A stretch of 64,000 bases of DNA from Aspergillus flavus (lineage: Eukaryota; Ascomycota; Eurotiomycetes; Eurotiales; Aspergillaceae). The notes beneath the pieces are model-generated. The model was not told the DNA's origin, ran no database searches, and worked only from the letters and a program-made list of their open reading frames with translations. This document shows, piece by piece, positions 46,890 to 58,576 of this stretch. Position 1 is the stretch's first letter; each line of letters begins with the position of its first letter. Made by a program: the position numbers and the translations under genes. Location: positions 868,001 to 932,000 of the forward strand of contig NC_092404.1 of assembly GCF_009017415.1 (NCBI RefSeq), in the 5' to 3' direction.

Positions 46890-48091
46890 ATTTTTGGGGT
46901 TGAGATAACAAATCTGTAGGGAAAGGAGGCTTCAGCTTGAGAAACAAGTTCTGAATGGCAAATCAGAAACACACTATTTAAGCACTAAAAAGGCCGATCG
47001 TTGGCCATTATTTATAGTTGAAATCTCTTGTCAGATGGCATGACTGGTGGGCATAGATGATATCATGAGTGCTATCTCCCGCATTACTTCTAATATCGGT
47101 GTCAAAGCGGAGAGAACATATTGTGTCATAAGATGAGCGCGTGGTAAGGTGAACAACTTGAAAACGCCGGATAACCAATCAATGGATAATTGTAGAAAAA
47201 GATGAACATGGAAGCCCATTGTGACTTGTCCAAGAGCTGATGAACGGGAGATTCGGCGAATTATGCCATGCAGATTAGGGCAAGCTTTCGGTCACTTGCA
47301 TATTACTCTATTAGACTTTTAGCTATTTAGTCTATCTTGTAATCTTAAAAGAACATCTTATAGAGCTAGTATAGCTCTATTAAATTTTAAATCTTGGCTA
47401 AAGATATAGATATATATTAAAAAAGTCTATTAAATTGTTTATTTTCTTTTATATTATTATATCATTATTCAAATTATATTAAATTAAAATACTATACTCC
47501 TAGTGCACAATCGAGGAATGGCGCCTGTCTTACGAGACTATGGGATGGATGACACAGGTGGCAATCGCAGGTGGTATTCGCAATGCTAGAATCTGCCTCC
47601 AGACTTATCACTCGTACAAGACATTGGAGTATCGTATGATGCATATGATATCAGCACTTTGACTAATAAAGACCGGAGGTCGGTCCTTCAGTATAAGTAT
47701 CGGAAAGGGTTATACTATTCTATATGCTTTAGGAAAGACTAATTAACCAAGCACATCAAAAGTTTAATCTGGACCCACGCCAGGGGTGGGGCCCCAACTG
47801 TATAGTAATCGCCGCTTAACCTTTGTGAGTGACTTGGCCATTTCCAAGCTACTTCATCAGATGATCCGAGAGAAGGACCCCACTTGTAGAGACAGCTGAA
47901 CGGCAATGTCACGACTCCGGAACAACGATGGAGGAGATCAAATGCTACACGTGATTTAGTCATAGTCACATTATACATGCTAGGCCACACTCACTTTAGA
48001 GCTTCTACAATATATGAGCAGCTCATTTACGTGCATAAAGGAAGGTGCAACCAGCGTCAAACCAAACACCTCTTAGTGATTTATGCAATGA
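46890..48091. other. Intergenic with AT-rich island
   Basis: 1.2 kb. The aquaporin promoter should lie at 46,890-47,250. An AT-rich block follows (listed separately). 47,510-48,090 has short open frames but no recognised gene. Confidence 0.4.
47283..47505. repeat. AT-rich island, possible RIP-degraded repeat
   Basis: This block is visibly much more AT-rich than its flanks, with runs such as TATATTATTATATC and repeated TCTATTAAAT. It includes an 8-bp inverted repeat TAGAGCTA...TAGCTCTA (47361-47379). Such blocks in Aspergillus-like genomes are often remnants of repeat-induced point mutation. No transposon ORF remains. Confidence 0.45.
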
Positions 48092-49336
48092 TCACTCTAC
48101 CTGTGAACTTGGATTTTGGTGTTCTGCAGCCCTCGCCGCTCTCCGTGCCCTCATCCTGGCTCTAGTGGCTTCTAAAAGATCTCTTAAGTTGCTTTTCTCC
48201 GCCTGGCATCTGGCTTCCATGACCTCGTTTAATCTTTCAGAGTACTCATTTCTCTTCACCCGCCACTGTTCCCTTGGTATCTCTCGTATCATCCGGGGGG
48301 TCATACCGGTACAGTGAGGGAGATCCGGATCAGCTCCGTGTGCAAGAAGAAGGTCAGCAATTGACCGATATTCTTGTAACTCTGCCTGCATCAATGCTGT
48401 CATTTGCTCCTTCGATATAATGAAGTTCACATCAACCCTCGGATCATCTAGGAAAATTTTCACAGCTTCGTCGCAGTTATTCCACACGGCATTTAAAAGT
48501 GGGGTATTATCACACCAAACTGCATTCGGATCGAGAAGATTGGGCTGCGGACCTTCCCACATCAATAGTCGCTCAAGGACTCTTAGTTGGGAGCCCTTAA
48601 TGACAGATCCCAATGTCTGTGCGGAGAACTTCGCCACAGCGGAAGTGTTGGGCGGTATTCTTTGACGAAGCGATATACAAGGATCGGCACCCCGATCCAG
48701 GAGTTAAAGCGCGATTGACTCGTGGCGGAATCTAATTGCCACCAGAAGAGGGATATGGTCCGTATTTGTGGAGTAACCGTCCACCTTCAATCCCGGAGCA
48801 TCAGCTAGCAGAACATCAACCACCGCAGAAAAACCTCTGACACACGCTAGAGAGAGTGCCGAACGCCCGCTCCTGTCCCTTTCCCCCTCCGTCTCATTCG
48901 GATTTGCCCCATGAGCCAGTAGAACCCGGACAACAGGAGCGTGCCCGAAGGAGGCGGCGATGAGAAGGGGGGTAAAGTTATTATGGATATTTCGGCTATC
49001 AACCTTGACATTGTAGCGACTCAACAGGAACTCGCATATTTCTGCATGTCCTGCCTTTGCGGCATGCGAGAGAACCGTCTGGTTACTGGCGATCAGATCT
49101 GGATCTGCCCCTCCAAGTTCGATGGCTTTTGTGGCTGTCGAGAGACGTCCATAACGTGCAGCATAGACAAGAGCCGAGCTCTTCGATTGACCGACATTGT
49201 GCTGGTAAAGGTTGGGAGTGAAACATCTGTAAAAGAAGCGGTTGAGCTGGGTGAAAACGCTGATGTCCCGTTCCGTCTCGAATTCATTGATAATCGAAAG
49301 GAGTATTTCGTGTGGCAATTCATATATTGATACCAT
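48092..49336 (-). pseudogene. F-box/ankyrin-repeat protein gene with in-frame TAA
   Basis: One uninterrupted frame of 415 codons except for a TAA at 48706-48704 (ESIAL-stop-LLDRGADP). The N-terminus MVSIYELPHEILLSIINEF is F-box-like. At least five ankyrin-type repeats follow (for example ALVYAARYGRLSTATKAIEL, TVLSHAAKAGHAEICEFLLS, TPLLIAASFGHAPVVRVLLA, ALSLACVRGFSAVVDVLL), and more lie after the stop (TPLLNAVWNNCDEAVKIFL, ALMQAELQEYRSIADLLLA). It ends in an Arg/Ala-rich helix. The stop falls inside a repeat, exactly where the consensus expects one residue. A single CAA or TTA change explains it. F-box/ankyrin proteins are numerous and fast-evolving in fungi; partner and target are unknown. 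A truncated 210-aa protein remains possible. Confidence 0.8.
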
Positions 49337-49480
49337 TATTGCGCTGGTTGTTCCAGTTCAAACCAAACGAACTATCATTTCGGTGGCTCTTTCACACCCG
49401 AATAGAATTTTATTTCCCTCGTCGATAACAATCATTCTTATCGGCATTAGTCTCTCCCCCCGCCAGAAAACGAGAGTACA

Positions 49481-49502
49481 GGCTAGGCTACGGCTAGGCT
49501 AC
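49481..49502 (+). repeat. 11-bp perfect tandem duplication
   Basis: GGCTAGGCTAC occurs twice without interruption. Confidence 0.85.
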
Positions 49503-50138
49503 AGCGCACTAAATCGAGGTTCCGGACAAGAGCGATTTCTTACCGAAACCATAGCATTTTACATCGCTCTACAGAGTACTGAGTACTCGATAATATATTG
49601 AGATTATTAGTTAAAATAGAGCTTCTAGCTAATTTGTGGACTCCACTATAGTACAAGTGGTAATAGCATAAATGGAGGGAATATCTAAGATTTCAGTAGT
49701 AGTAGTAATAGACTAATAGTAGTTGGGTTGGTGTATCTAAGCTTAGAGATCCCAGTGCCTAAAGTTAGTGGCAGTAATCCCTAAGTTTAGGGACCCCGGG
49801 CTACACTACCTAAAGATACAAGTTTTAAAGCGGTAAATATATTCGGAACTGAACTGGCCAATAATGTAATTATTTAGTGGAGCCTTCTAAACAGATTTTA
49901 TCGGCTGGAATATAGTGCATTGGTGTTGGTAAAACTGGTGATAACTTACACGATTTACACAGTCCCCGCACTTTCTATGAGGTTTCGCCCCACCAGGTAA
50001 ATTGTGGGCCAAGGAACTGTTGCATCTACAGGAGATTGGATTCCCTTCGATCCCGATGATTATCCCTGCTTCATGTTGGAACAACATTATGGAGAACGCT
50101 AATATTTCCCAGCATATGAGAATGTAAGAGTCAAGACT

Positions 50139-50282
50139 TTAGACTCTTGTACAGTATAATTGGCTAAGTGGTGACCATGCATACAGTCTATGGGCCCCAC
50201 AATGACTGATTAGAAACCGGATCCCAGAGACACAAGCGACAAAGAGCGCTATGAGTGCAATGATCGCTTCGGTGGTTAAGGT
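50139..50282 (-). other. Possible fragment of a small single-helix membrane protein
   Basis: ATG at 50282 gives 47 residues starting MTLTTEAIIALIALFVACVS, a membrane helix preceded by LTTEAIIALI. Many small fungal proteins of unknown function begin in just this way, but are longer. The frame ends soon after (YAWSPLSQLYCTRV), so it is probably a fragment. A second ATG at 50327 lies upstream in frame. Confidence 0.3.
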
Positions 50283-51677
50283 CATTTTCTGGCAGACGGC
50301 AATGTGTCGATTGTTGGGGAGGGACATTCCCCATCTTATGTAGTAGGGGCAGTGGATACAGTAGCCTGCCGAGTTGTATCATGACTGTTTGGAACCATGT
50401 CAAGGATTTCTCTCATGGTTTGCTTTCTGTGAGATAAATTCTTAGTTGAGGGCAAAAGCGTGTGTTATTCCATTTCAACTGAACCTTGCGTGGCGACCGA
50501 TGGTCAACGGAATGAAAGAATGCCTTGGGAAATAGACAGTGAATGGTTGTTCGTATAGATTATGCCAGCGGATGCATTGCATCGAGCCAATTACACTAGA
50601 TTATTTTGATTCTGTAGTGGGGCTCATTCAATAGGAAGTTGTGAAGGGTCTGAGGTACTGAGCAAACAAGGTCCGTGATCATACTGCGTATACTGAGCCC
50701 CACCTCTCCACTTTCTTCTAAATGAGTGGTACAGAGGAGACGTCAGGGAAGATTATCGAAAATGCACTGAGGACAGCTCCTCAGTACCGTACTATTGTGA
50801 TGTTTTCGTAGCACCCTTCTGGTAATATTATACTACTACTAGTGGCGAGTATTTGGGGTGATCAAACTATGGGCAAAGCGAGTCAAGTTCGCTTACACTA
50901 CACATAACTTTGGGGCTTTCTTGCGTCGCATTTGATTCTACTTACTATTGTCGCATCTTTCCTATTATAACTCAATAGAAAGTAACTATTTATGAACTAT
51001 CTGCGCAATACCATCCATAGCTGTTCTCATTAATCCCAAATGGGAAAATCCATCACCGTCCCGACTGTTGACTGAGCCATGCATTAATGCTCCCGCCTAG
51101 ACAAGAGAGTTTTTAAATTAACCACACACAGTCAAGCTGTGTGCAGAACAGTAATACGATCTATTTCACTACTGTGCAAGCTACCATTGGACACTAAACC
51201 AGCGATGCCACAGTCATAGTGATAGACTGAAGCAACTCAAGGATTTCAACCAGTTTCCTTTTTTGGAAAATTATAAAAGCAGTAGATTTCTTCAGGATTG
51301 GACTAGTCGATATTTTGAATACTGAGACTATTATAAGTATTGAATGATATAGTGGAATCTAGGGAATAGATTTATTTGGCTGGTATATAGTTATCAGTAA
51401 GCTGCTGTTAGTAAACTGGGTGAGTATTCCGTCGTAATGTCATATCATTGCCTCGCTAAATTATATGCTGTACGGCTCGCCTTCTTATGGGTTAATTTAG
51501 GTATAAAAGGTTTCACCATGTTATGCGTATCGGTACTGTAGTGGAGATATACCACCATATAGGTTGCGCTCTGCCAGTTGAAGGGTTTAACTTATTAGAT
51601 AGTACATTTGCGTCAGAGCAGTCCATAATCTTTTATATCATCTCTTGGAAGTTAAAGGTCAAGGTCGGCACCAAGCC

Positions 51678-52241
51678 TCAATGACTTTGCTTATATCTTT
51701 TCCTCAAGCATATAAAACACCTCCTCTCCCTCATCTCCAGTTCACTGCTAGTAGCTATGAAACATTTGCAACCATAACAAACAAACCCATATGTACCCAT
51801 CGCACCCCCAAATTGCAGCATGGTTCCACGAATGTAACTCCCAGATCTCACACCGCAAGGGATACAAAAGCGATTGTTGTTCTCTGTACATGAATACAGA
51901 GATATCTTTCCCCTGCGGCCCTTCATCATAGCGTTGGAGAAATACTCTGCAGATCGTATCTTGAGACACATGTAACAAGCGAAAAAGTCGAGTCCTGCTA
52001 TCGGCTGCAAGGGGCCGTTGCATTGCCCTTGTGAGAAGAAAGGCCATTTCTCTATCTCGAGAAGATCTTTCATGGTGTATGATTTTCCATTTTCAAGGTT
52101 GTTTTGTGAATGTTGGTGGGCCTTTGTGATGGTGTAAAGCTGTCTGCATGTCCACTGCAATGCAATGATTGAGGGATAAGGTAGGTGGTTGAGTATGGAT
52201 GTGATAAGTTCGTTTGGGAGGAGTAATATTTTAGAAATCAT
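51678..52241 (-). CDS. F-box domain protein with Cys-rich C-terminus
   Basis: A single exon encodes 187 aa. The N-terminal F-box reads LLLPNELITSILNHLPYPSI, then ALQWTCRQLYTITK. The rest holds several Cys pairs (FACYMCLKIR, FCIPCGVRSG, CYGCKCF, RRCFICLRKR), a pattern common to a family of short fungal F-box proteins and suggestive of metal binding. F-box proteins link substrates to SCF ubiquitin ligases; no target can be read. The gene stands alone in a repeat-rich, gene-poor stretch. Confidence 0.7.
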   Translation of the reverse strand: MISKILLLPNELITSILNHLPYPSIIALQWTCRQLYTITKAHQHSQNNLENGKSYTMKDLLEIEKWPFFSQGQCNGPLQPIAGLDFFACYMCLKIRSAEYFSNAMMKGRRGKISLYSCTENNNRFCIPCGVRSGSYIRGTMLQFGGAMGTYGFVCYGCKCFIATSSELEMRERRCFICLRKRYKQSH

Positions 52242-53527
52242 GTCTTTATCGTGTGAAACAGTGTATCTTTAGAAAGATACTCTGATAATAGTAATATCGG
52301 TATAAGGGACAGATCTTCTCGAGTTTGATGGCCGAGGTAAGGGCAGAGGGAGGATGAGGCGGGGTAGAGACGTTCTCAGACATGACATCAGTGTCGGAAA
52401 GCAATTCAATGTATGAGATCCGGGTGTTGATTTTGTATTCCAACTATTCTAAACCTATAGTTTTTCAAATTGCGCTCCAAGTGAGTACATGTATTGCCTA
52501 ATCTCTTCTTGTATTTTTTTTTTCTGCCTTTTCACTCTAGATCTACCTGCGATAATAGAACAGCTGATATCAGATGTACTAGGTCTATTCTGAAAATAAC
52601 TATGTCGCTTGTCTCTGGGGCTGAGATTGGATTGCTAGGAGCACATTGTTGGACCCCACGACCACACTGAGCAATGTATAAGCTGAAGCTGTTTTTTCTA
52701 CGTACGCTATCCAGTGGTTTGATTTCTAAGTGGGGCAGATATTTAGTTTATAAATACTGCTGGCAACTTGATTCTCTGGATTATAGGTACGCATTAAATC
52801 TGGCTGGACAACCTTATCTTGACGAATTTTTAATCTAATAAATGTGCAAAGGTTGACTACAAGCCATCCGGGTGCGCTCATGATCCTGTCAGGTACTAAG
52901 ATCGGCCTTTGGCCCTACTAAGCTCTGAGTTTCTGGCCCATGTGTTCGATGCCAGCCTGGAGATACCAACGAATTTCCTAATTAAGTCTAGCGTCACTCT
53001 AACTCCCACGACAAAACATCTTATCGTACATACTAGGACTAAAGGGAACTTATTCAACGGTTGATTAAATAGAAATCTGACATCGCTGTTGAGCGCCTTT
53101 CCCTTCATAGCCGCCCTCCTGCACCACTGTTCTTCTACTTGACAAACGTATCCGATTAGCCCCGAAGCAGCAATGATGTCTAGCAACAAGGTGGACTCGC
53201 CGTGACGTTCTCTTTCTGAGGGCCCATAGACATATTCGAACAGCTACAAGCTAGCTGGCCCATTGCGGGGCCATGACTAAAGAGCAATTCATCGGGACTC
53301 CGGGCTAAGCTTGATGTCTCTCTACTATTGGGTACTGCGTCTGTCATGCATGGGGGCCAAACCTAATGTATGATAAAAAGCTTCCAAAGTCCTGGGTGTA
53401 TAACTAACAATTTCAAGATATTCTCACTGCTTCGTATAGAATTGCTAAGCAGCACCTTAGAGCGAACACGCAGAGCGTTGCATTAAATTCCTCAGTCACC
53501 TTGGTTGTCAGTTCCCCACTCATCATC
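52242..53527. other. Intergenic upstream of first BVMO
   Basis: 1.3 kb. It includes the promoters of the F-box gene (left) and the BVMO gene (right). Short open frames, such as 52896-53189 minus, lack ATG starts or recognisable motifs. Confidence 0.4.
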
Positions 53528-55144
53528 ATGTCCCTGCCTTCGTACGATGCACTGGTCGTTGGTGCTGGGTTTGGTGGAATCTATCAGCTATACTCCCTCC
53601 TCAAGCTCGGGTTGACCGTCAAGCTGGTCGAAAGGGCCGAAGGACCTGGAGGAACATGGTACTGGAACCGCTATCCAGGCGCGACAAGCGATACCCCCTC
53701 TCACCTCTATCGTTATTCCTGGGATAAGGAAGACCTCCAATCATACTCCTGGTCCCATAACTACCTGGAGAGAAAGGAGGTTCTCGCTTATCTGGAACAT
53801 GTTGTGGAGCGCCACGACTTGCGCAGGCATATGCAGTTTCATACAGAGGTGGTCTCCGCGATATGGAACGACGACAGCTGCACATGGACTGTAGAATCTA
53901 GCCAGGGTTCTTTCACGGCTCGCTATCTCATAACGTCTCTCGGTATCATCACAGAGCCAAATTGGCCGAACATCCCTGGGCGTGATCAGTTCCAGGGCAG
54001 TCTATATCATACTGCTCGGTGGCCAGACCAGTATGACCTGAAAGGCAAGAGGGTCGGATTGATTGGGAATGGATCGTCCGGTGTGCAAGTAATCACTGCA
54101 ATTGCCCAGGATGTCGAGTCTTTGGTCTGTTTCCAACGACATCCCCAGTACATCGTTCCCGCGGGCAAACGTGCCGTCTCGCAGGAGGAGCGCAATACGA
54201 TTAACAAGGCTTATGACGAGATATGGCAGAAAGTGAAACAAGAGATCGGAGGGATGGGCGTTGAGGAGGCCAAGACGAGTGCGATGAGTGTCGTGGACGA
54301 AGAGCGCGAACGGATCTACCAAGCCGCCTGGGACGACGGAGGAGCCTTCCGATTCCTCCTAGGGACATTTAATGATCTAATTCTCAACGAAGCATCCAAC
54401 CGAACGGCATGCGATTTTCTGAAGAAGAAAATCGACCAGATTGTGCAGGATCCAGAGAAGCGCCGCAAATTAACCCCGAGCGAACTCTACGCCCGCAGAC
54501 CAGTTTGTGCCGATGGCTACTACGAGCAATTCAATCGGGAGAACGTCGATGTCGTCGACATCGCGGAGAGTCCCATGCTCGAGTTTACTCGCGACGGGAT
54601 CAAGCTGGCCGATGGAACCGTACATAAACTGGATGTCGTTATTTGCGCCACGGGTTTCAACGCATTTGATGGGGCTTACAGAAGAATCGATGTGGTCGGG
54701 CGCGAAGGGAAAACATTGAACGAATATTGGAAAGACGGACCAACCACAAATATGGCCGTTGCAACAGCAGGGTTTCCAAATCTTTTTATGATATTTGGGC
54801 CTCAGACTCCCCTGACCAATGGACCCCCGGCCATTGAAGCCCATGTTGAGTTCATTACTGGGGCCATATCGCGTGCGGAAAAGCATCGCAAGGAGCAGAG
54901 CACTTTGCCGACCCCGGCTAAGATAGTAATTGAATCCACAGAGGAAGGGGAAGCTGCGTGGGGTGGATTGTGCAATGCTATTAGCGACGCCGCCCTGTTT
55001 AGAACAGCCGCATCGTACTTTAACGGCGTGAATGTGGATGGTAAGCCACGGTCTGTGTATCTCTTCCTGGGCGGATTGAATATGTTTCTACAGAAGCTGA
55101 AGGAGTGCGAGGAGAGCGAATACCCTTCTTTTCATCCTTTTTAG
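53528..55144 (+). CDS. Baeyer-Villiger monooxygenase (class B flavoprotein)
   Basis: A single exon encodes 538 aa, starting at ATG 53528 (MSLPSYDALVVGAG); the frame upstream to 53501 has no ATG. Two Rossmann motifs are present: VGAGFGG for FAD (~11-17) and IGNGSSG for NADPH (~180). Between them is the BVMO fingerprint FQGSLYHTARWP, an exact FxGxxxHxxxW(P/D). GGTWYWNRYPGATSD is also typical of cyclohexanone-type BVMOs. These enzymes insert oxygen next to a carbonyl using NADPH and O2, turning ketones into esters or lactones. Lack of introns contrasts with the seven-exon FAD monooxygenase at 59-61 kb, so the two are not recent duplicates. It heads a plus-strand series with a transporter, a second monooxygenase and an esterase. 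Confidence 0.9.
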   Translation: MSLPSYDALVVGAGFGGIYQLYSLLKLGLTVKLVERAEGPGGTWYWNRYPGATSDTPSHLYRYSWDKEDLQSYSWSHNYLERKEVLAYLEHVVERHDLRRHMQFHTEVVSAIWNDDSCTWTVESSQGSFTARYLITSLGIITEPNWPNIPGRDQFQGSLYHTARWPDQYDLKGKRVGLIGNGSSGVQVITAIAQDVESLVCFQRHPQYIVPAGKRAVSQEERNTINKAYDEIWQKVKQEIGGMGVEEAKTSAMSVVDEERERIYQAAWDDGGAFRFLLGTFNDLILNEASNRTACDFLKKKIDQIVQDPEKRRKLTPSELYARRPVCADGYYEQFNRENVDVVDIAESPMLEFTRDGIKLADGTVHKLDVVICATGFNAFDGAYRRIDVVGREGKTLNEYWKDGPTTNMAVATAGFPNLFMIFGPQTPLTNGPPAIEAHVEFITGAISRAEKHRKEQSTLPTPAKIVIESTEEGEAAWGGLCNAISDAALFRTAASYFNGVNVDGKPRSVYLFLGGLNMFLQKLKECEESEYPSFHPF

Positions 55145-56668
55145 ATCTGTGAAGTCCTAATGTATGCCGCTTGGAATGAGCTGCTGCCCATGGGCCGACC
55201 AAAGCTTCACAATCTCTTACGACGCTGTTTTCACGGCACAGATTGCCTGGGCTTGTCAGGATGTAAAGTTATGCGAAAGTAATACGTACCCACTTGTCAT
55301 GTAACATGTTAGGTGATTGAATTGCAAATGGAGTGACCCGTTTCAGCGCCAAGCTCGGTTAACCTGCCCACTAAGTGGAGAGATTGATCTTATCAATCGC
55401 TGTTTTCTCACCCCACCAGGGCCTCTTTATCAATCAATCAATCAATGGCAGAACTTTCGAGTCTAACGGAGTGGAATTAGGCAGCCACTTATCTCAAATT
55501 CACCATGTTTCCTGCGCAGAAGAACATGTCGGCTTAAAGCGGCTATATTAGGCTGTATATGTTAGTAAACTCGCTGGCAAATTATGACATTCAAATCAGT
55601 ATTGGGTAAAAGGAACTGCGCGAAGCCTTATTTTAATCATTTGGACTTCCTCTTGTAACTACTCCGTACAGGCTGTTTGACTCGGGGTTCTTGAAACTGG
55701 CGGAACTTGCCAGTTCTGGCCCCAGTGGGGAAACTATAGTACCGACTAATATCCATGGAACCTAAGACATGCGTCGCTCCGCACAATGAACCCTTTTCCA
55801 CAATAGCTCTTGAGGTCGTTCCACAAGCTGTCTGGAAATATTGATGAAAAATGTCCTCATTCATGGCCCGTGGAGGGACCAGCTTTGAACCATCTCGGTG
55901 GAGTGAGTACTTTCAAAAATCAGGTCCCTCTGAGGCCGACTCCAACATGTCTCGCAACCGGTTTCTCAATGTTTCACCTTGAGGATTTCAATCTTATCTC
56001 GGCCCACTTCTACTTATCTATTCCAGGTTCAAGGCAACCCTTTTCGTTGTCGGGAAGACTGCCGAGAATGGCTAAGAGGCCGATCCCTGAATTGACCGTA
56101 ACGCTCCTAGATTACCAGACTATATCGATCAGGTATCGTCAGATGGAGAGAAGACCATTTCAATGCAGAGATATGTGGAAGCGGAGTAGTAACTTGAGTC
56201 AATCGATTCTCAAGTGCAGGAGGAACTCTGCAAAGGGTTTCTGGGCACGAGAGACACACGGGCCCTGCGCATACACAATCTGTTGCACCAGATCCATCTG
56301 CAAAGCTTGTACGGAAAGCTTGTTGGGACTTGTTTTGCGGCTTTGTTGTAATAATCCCTAGTGTTAAATGTCTCTGGTGGATTCATTTAAATGTCCTGAC
56401 CTTAAATCATTAGTCGATCTAGACCTAAGACCCACCGCTCTACGCCAGAAGGAGTATCGACCAGAAGGCGAATTTCATCACTTACTGGTTTCTTTCAAAA
56501 TGCAATAACGCGGGAAAAATTCCAAAGTCCAGAGTGGGGAGACCACGGAACGGAGACTATCAGGTGGCCATGTGTTGGAGTTATAAGCGCCCCATGTTCC
56601 AATGTTAACCTCTTGATCGATCATGATATTTGTAGTTTGTGTGAGTATCTTTGATCGCTTCTATCCAG
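55145..56668. other. Intergenic with a possible decayed gene
   Basis: 1.5 kb. It includes a (TCAA)n short repeat near 55,425-55,445. A 183-codon frame (55810-56361) begins with TTG and has no recognised motif. Other frames in the same stretch show coding-like pieces broken by stops, so a decayed gene is possible. The siderophore-transporter-like promoter lies at the right end. Confidence 0.35.
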
Positions 56669-58576
56669 ATGACCACCCACAAGGATTCCCCCTCTATTGG
56701 GGTCAATGAGGATCCGATACTCCCTGCGGTGACCACCGAGAACCAGGACCAACAGGACGGTGTTCGAGTCGCTGAGGCAGTGACTGCCTCCTGGTCCAAG
56801 AAATCCCTCATCGTAACATATGCCTCGTGAGTATCTTTCGTGTCTTCATTTTTTTTTTTTTTTTTTTTCATATCTCCTGCTGAGTAATTACAGCATGTGG
56901 ATGCTGTACTTTGTCAATGGCCTGAACAACAATCTAACCTCCAACCTCTCGGCATATATCACAAGTGATTTCTCGGAACACTCGCTGCTCACAGTCATCA
57001 GCGTTGTGACAAGTGTGATGGGTGCTGCATGTGTGATGCCAATTGCAAAAGTTCTGAATCTGTGGGACCGTACTCTGGGGATCTCCATCATGGTCTTGAT
57101 TGCCATCATGGGTCTTATTATGATGGCTGGTTGTAACAACATCACAACTTATTGTGCCGCGCAGGTAAATCCTCCAGCCCGAATTTTCCACTCTGGATCT
57201 CCGCATGTCGAGATACTCATCATATGAAGGCATTCTATACGGTCGGCTTTACCGGCACAATTTTCTGCGTGGATGTGATCACTTCGGATACTTCGTCACT
57301 TCGCAACCGTGGTATCGCATATGCCTTCACCTCGTCGCCTTATATTATTACTGCTTTTGCCGGATCACCCCTGTCCAACCAATTCCATGAGACCAACTGG
57401 CGATGGGCTTACGGAACTATCTGCATCATTCTTCCAATTGTTGCTTCTCCCTTGATCATCACATGGGAGTTGGCCAAGCGAAAGGCAGACAAAGAGGGTC
57501 GGTTGCAGTATAAGCCGCGTAGCACTCGGAGATGGTGGCAGAGTGTGTGGTATTATATCATCGAGTTTGACAGTAAGGCACTTTTTTACCTTTGTCTCGC
57601 CTGTATTGGATAACCCAGACTAACATGCTTCAACTATTTTACAGTCGTCGGTATTTTCTTCATGATCGGCGGGTTGATCCTCTTCCTCACCTCTTTCAAC
57701 ATCGCCGGGAATACCAAAGGAGAGTGGAAATCGGCTAAGATAATTGCTATGATGGTAGTCGGGTTTTGTGTCCTTGCCGCATTCGTTGCCTATGAGCGCT
57801 GGGGAGCACCGAAACCATTTATTCGTTTCGCGTTACTCTCGAATCGAACTGTGATCGGTGCTTGTCTGTTGGATATCACATACCAAGTCTCCTACTACTG
57901 CTGGGCCAGCTACTTTACCTCTTTCCTACAAGTGGTCTTCAACACAAGCCTCACCCAGGCTGGTTACATCAGTGCGATCTTCGACTTGATGGACCCCGTC
58001 TGGCTTATTGGCTGTGGATACCTCATCCGAGTCACTGGTAGGTTCAAGTGGCTGCTCATGCTTGCCGTTCCACTTTACCTTCTGGCCAGTGGTCTGATGA
58101 TCTATTTCCGCGCCCCGGGTCACAGTGTCGGGTACATGTGCATGTGCCAGATCTTTCTGGCTGTCGGTGGTGGTACCATGATCCTGATTGAACAGATTGC
58201 CGTCCTGGCAGCTGCCAAACATGAAGACTATGCCTCCATGTTGGCGCTGCTCAGTGTGTTTGGCAATGTGGGCGGTGCTGTGGGCAATAGCGTATCTGGC
58301 GCCATTTGGACCAACACGCTCCCGAAGAAGTTGCGCGAGCTGTTGCCGGCGGAAACAAAGGATCAATGGGCGGATATTTACGAGTCACTGGATGTTCAGC
58401 TTAGCTATCCCGTGGGCTCGCCTACTCGCACCGCCATTCAAAACGCGTATGCGTTCAGCCAACGGAATATGATGATTGCTGGAACCGCTGTGATGGGTCT
58501 GTCCATTGGCTGGGTTCTGATGATGAGAAACATCAAGGTGAAGGGCAACAAGAATGTAACACAGGTTCTATTTTAG
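56669..58576 (+). CDS. MFS transporter of the siderophore-iron (SIT/MirB-like) family
   Basis: Four exons: 56669-56826, 56894-57164, 57230-57572 and 57645-58576. Introns are 67, 65 and 72 nt; the first contains a T20 tract. The product is 567 aa. A polar N-terminus (DSPSIGVNEDPILPAV) leads into about 14 membrane helices, starting at MWMLYFVNGLNNNLTSNLSAY. The loop DVITSDTSSLRNRGIAYAF matches the [DE]xTSLRNR-like signature of SIT transporters, and NWRWAYGTICIILPI follows it. Fungal SITs import ferric siderophores, but some act on other small molecules. Its place between two flavin monooxygenases may mean it moves a cluster substrate or product instead of a siderophore. No obvious GATA-type (SreA) site was noticed close to the start. 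Confidence 0.85.
56849..56868 (+). repeat. T20 homopolymer in intron 1 of the MFS gene
   Basis: An uninterrupted T20 run inside the first intron, upstream of the polypyrimidine/acceptor region. Confidence 0.85.

Larger units (their letters stand above)
49337..51677. other. Gene-poor region with short repeats
   Basis: 2.3 kb. Contents seen: a perfect 11-bp tandem duplication at 49481-49502, GTA/TAG-rich simple sequence around 49,690-49,725, a CCCTAA-GT-TTAGGG palindrome near 49,779-49,792 and one small open frame with a membrane helix. No full gene recognised. Confidence 0.4.

Noticed and set aside
49779..49792. CCCTAA-GT-TTAGGG palindrome
   Set aside because: A single short palindrome with telomere-like halves; no array and no flanking subtelomeric gene family evidence.
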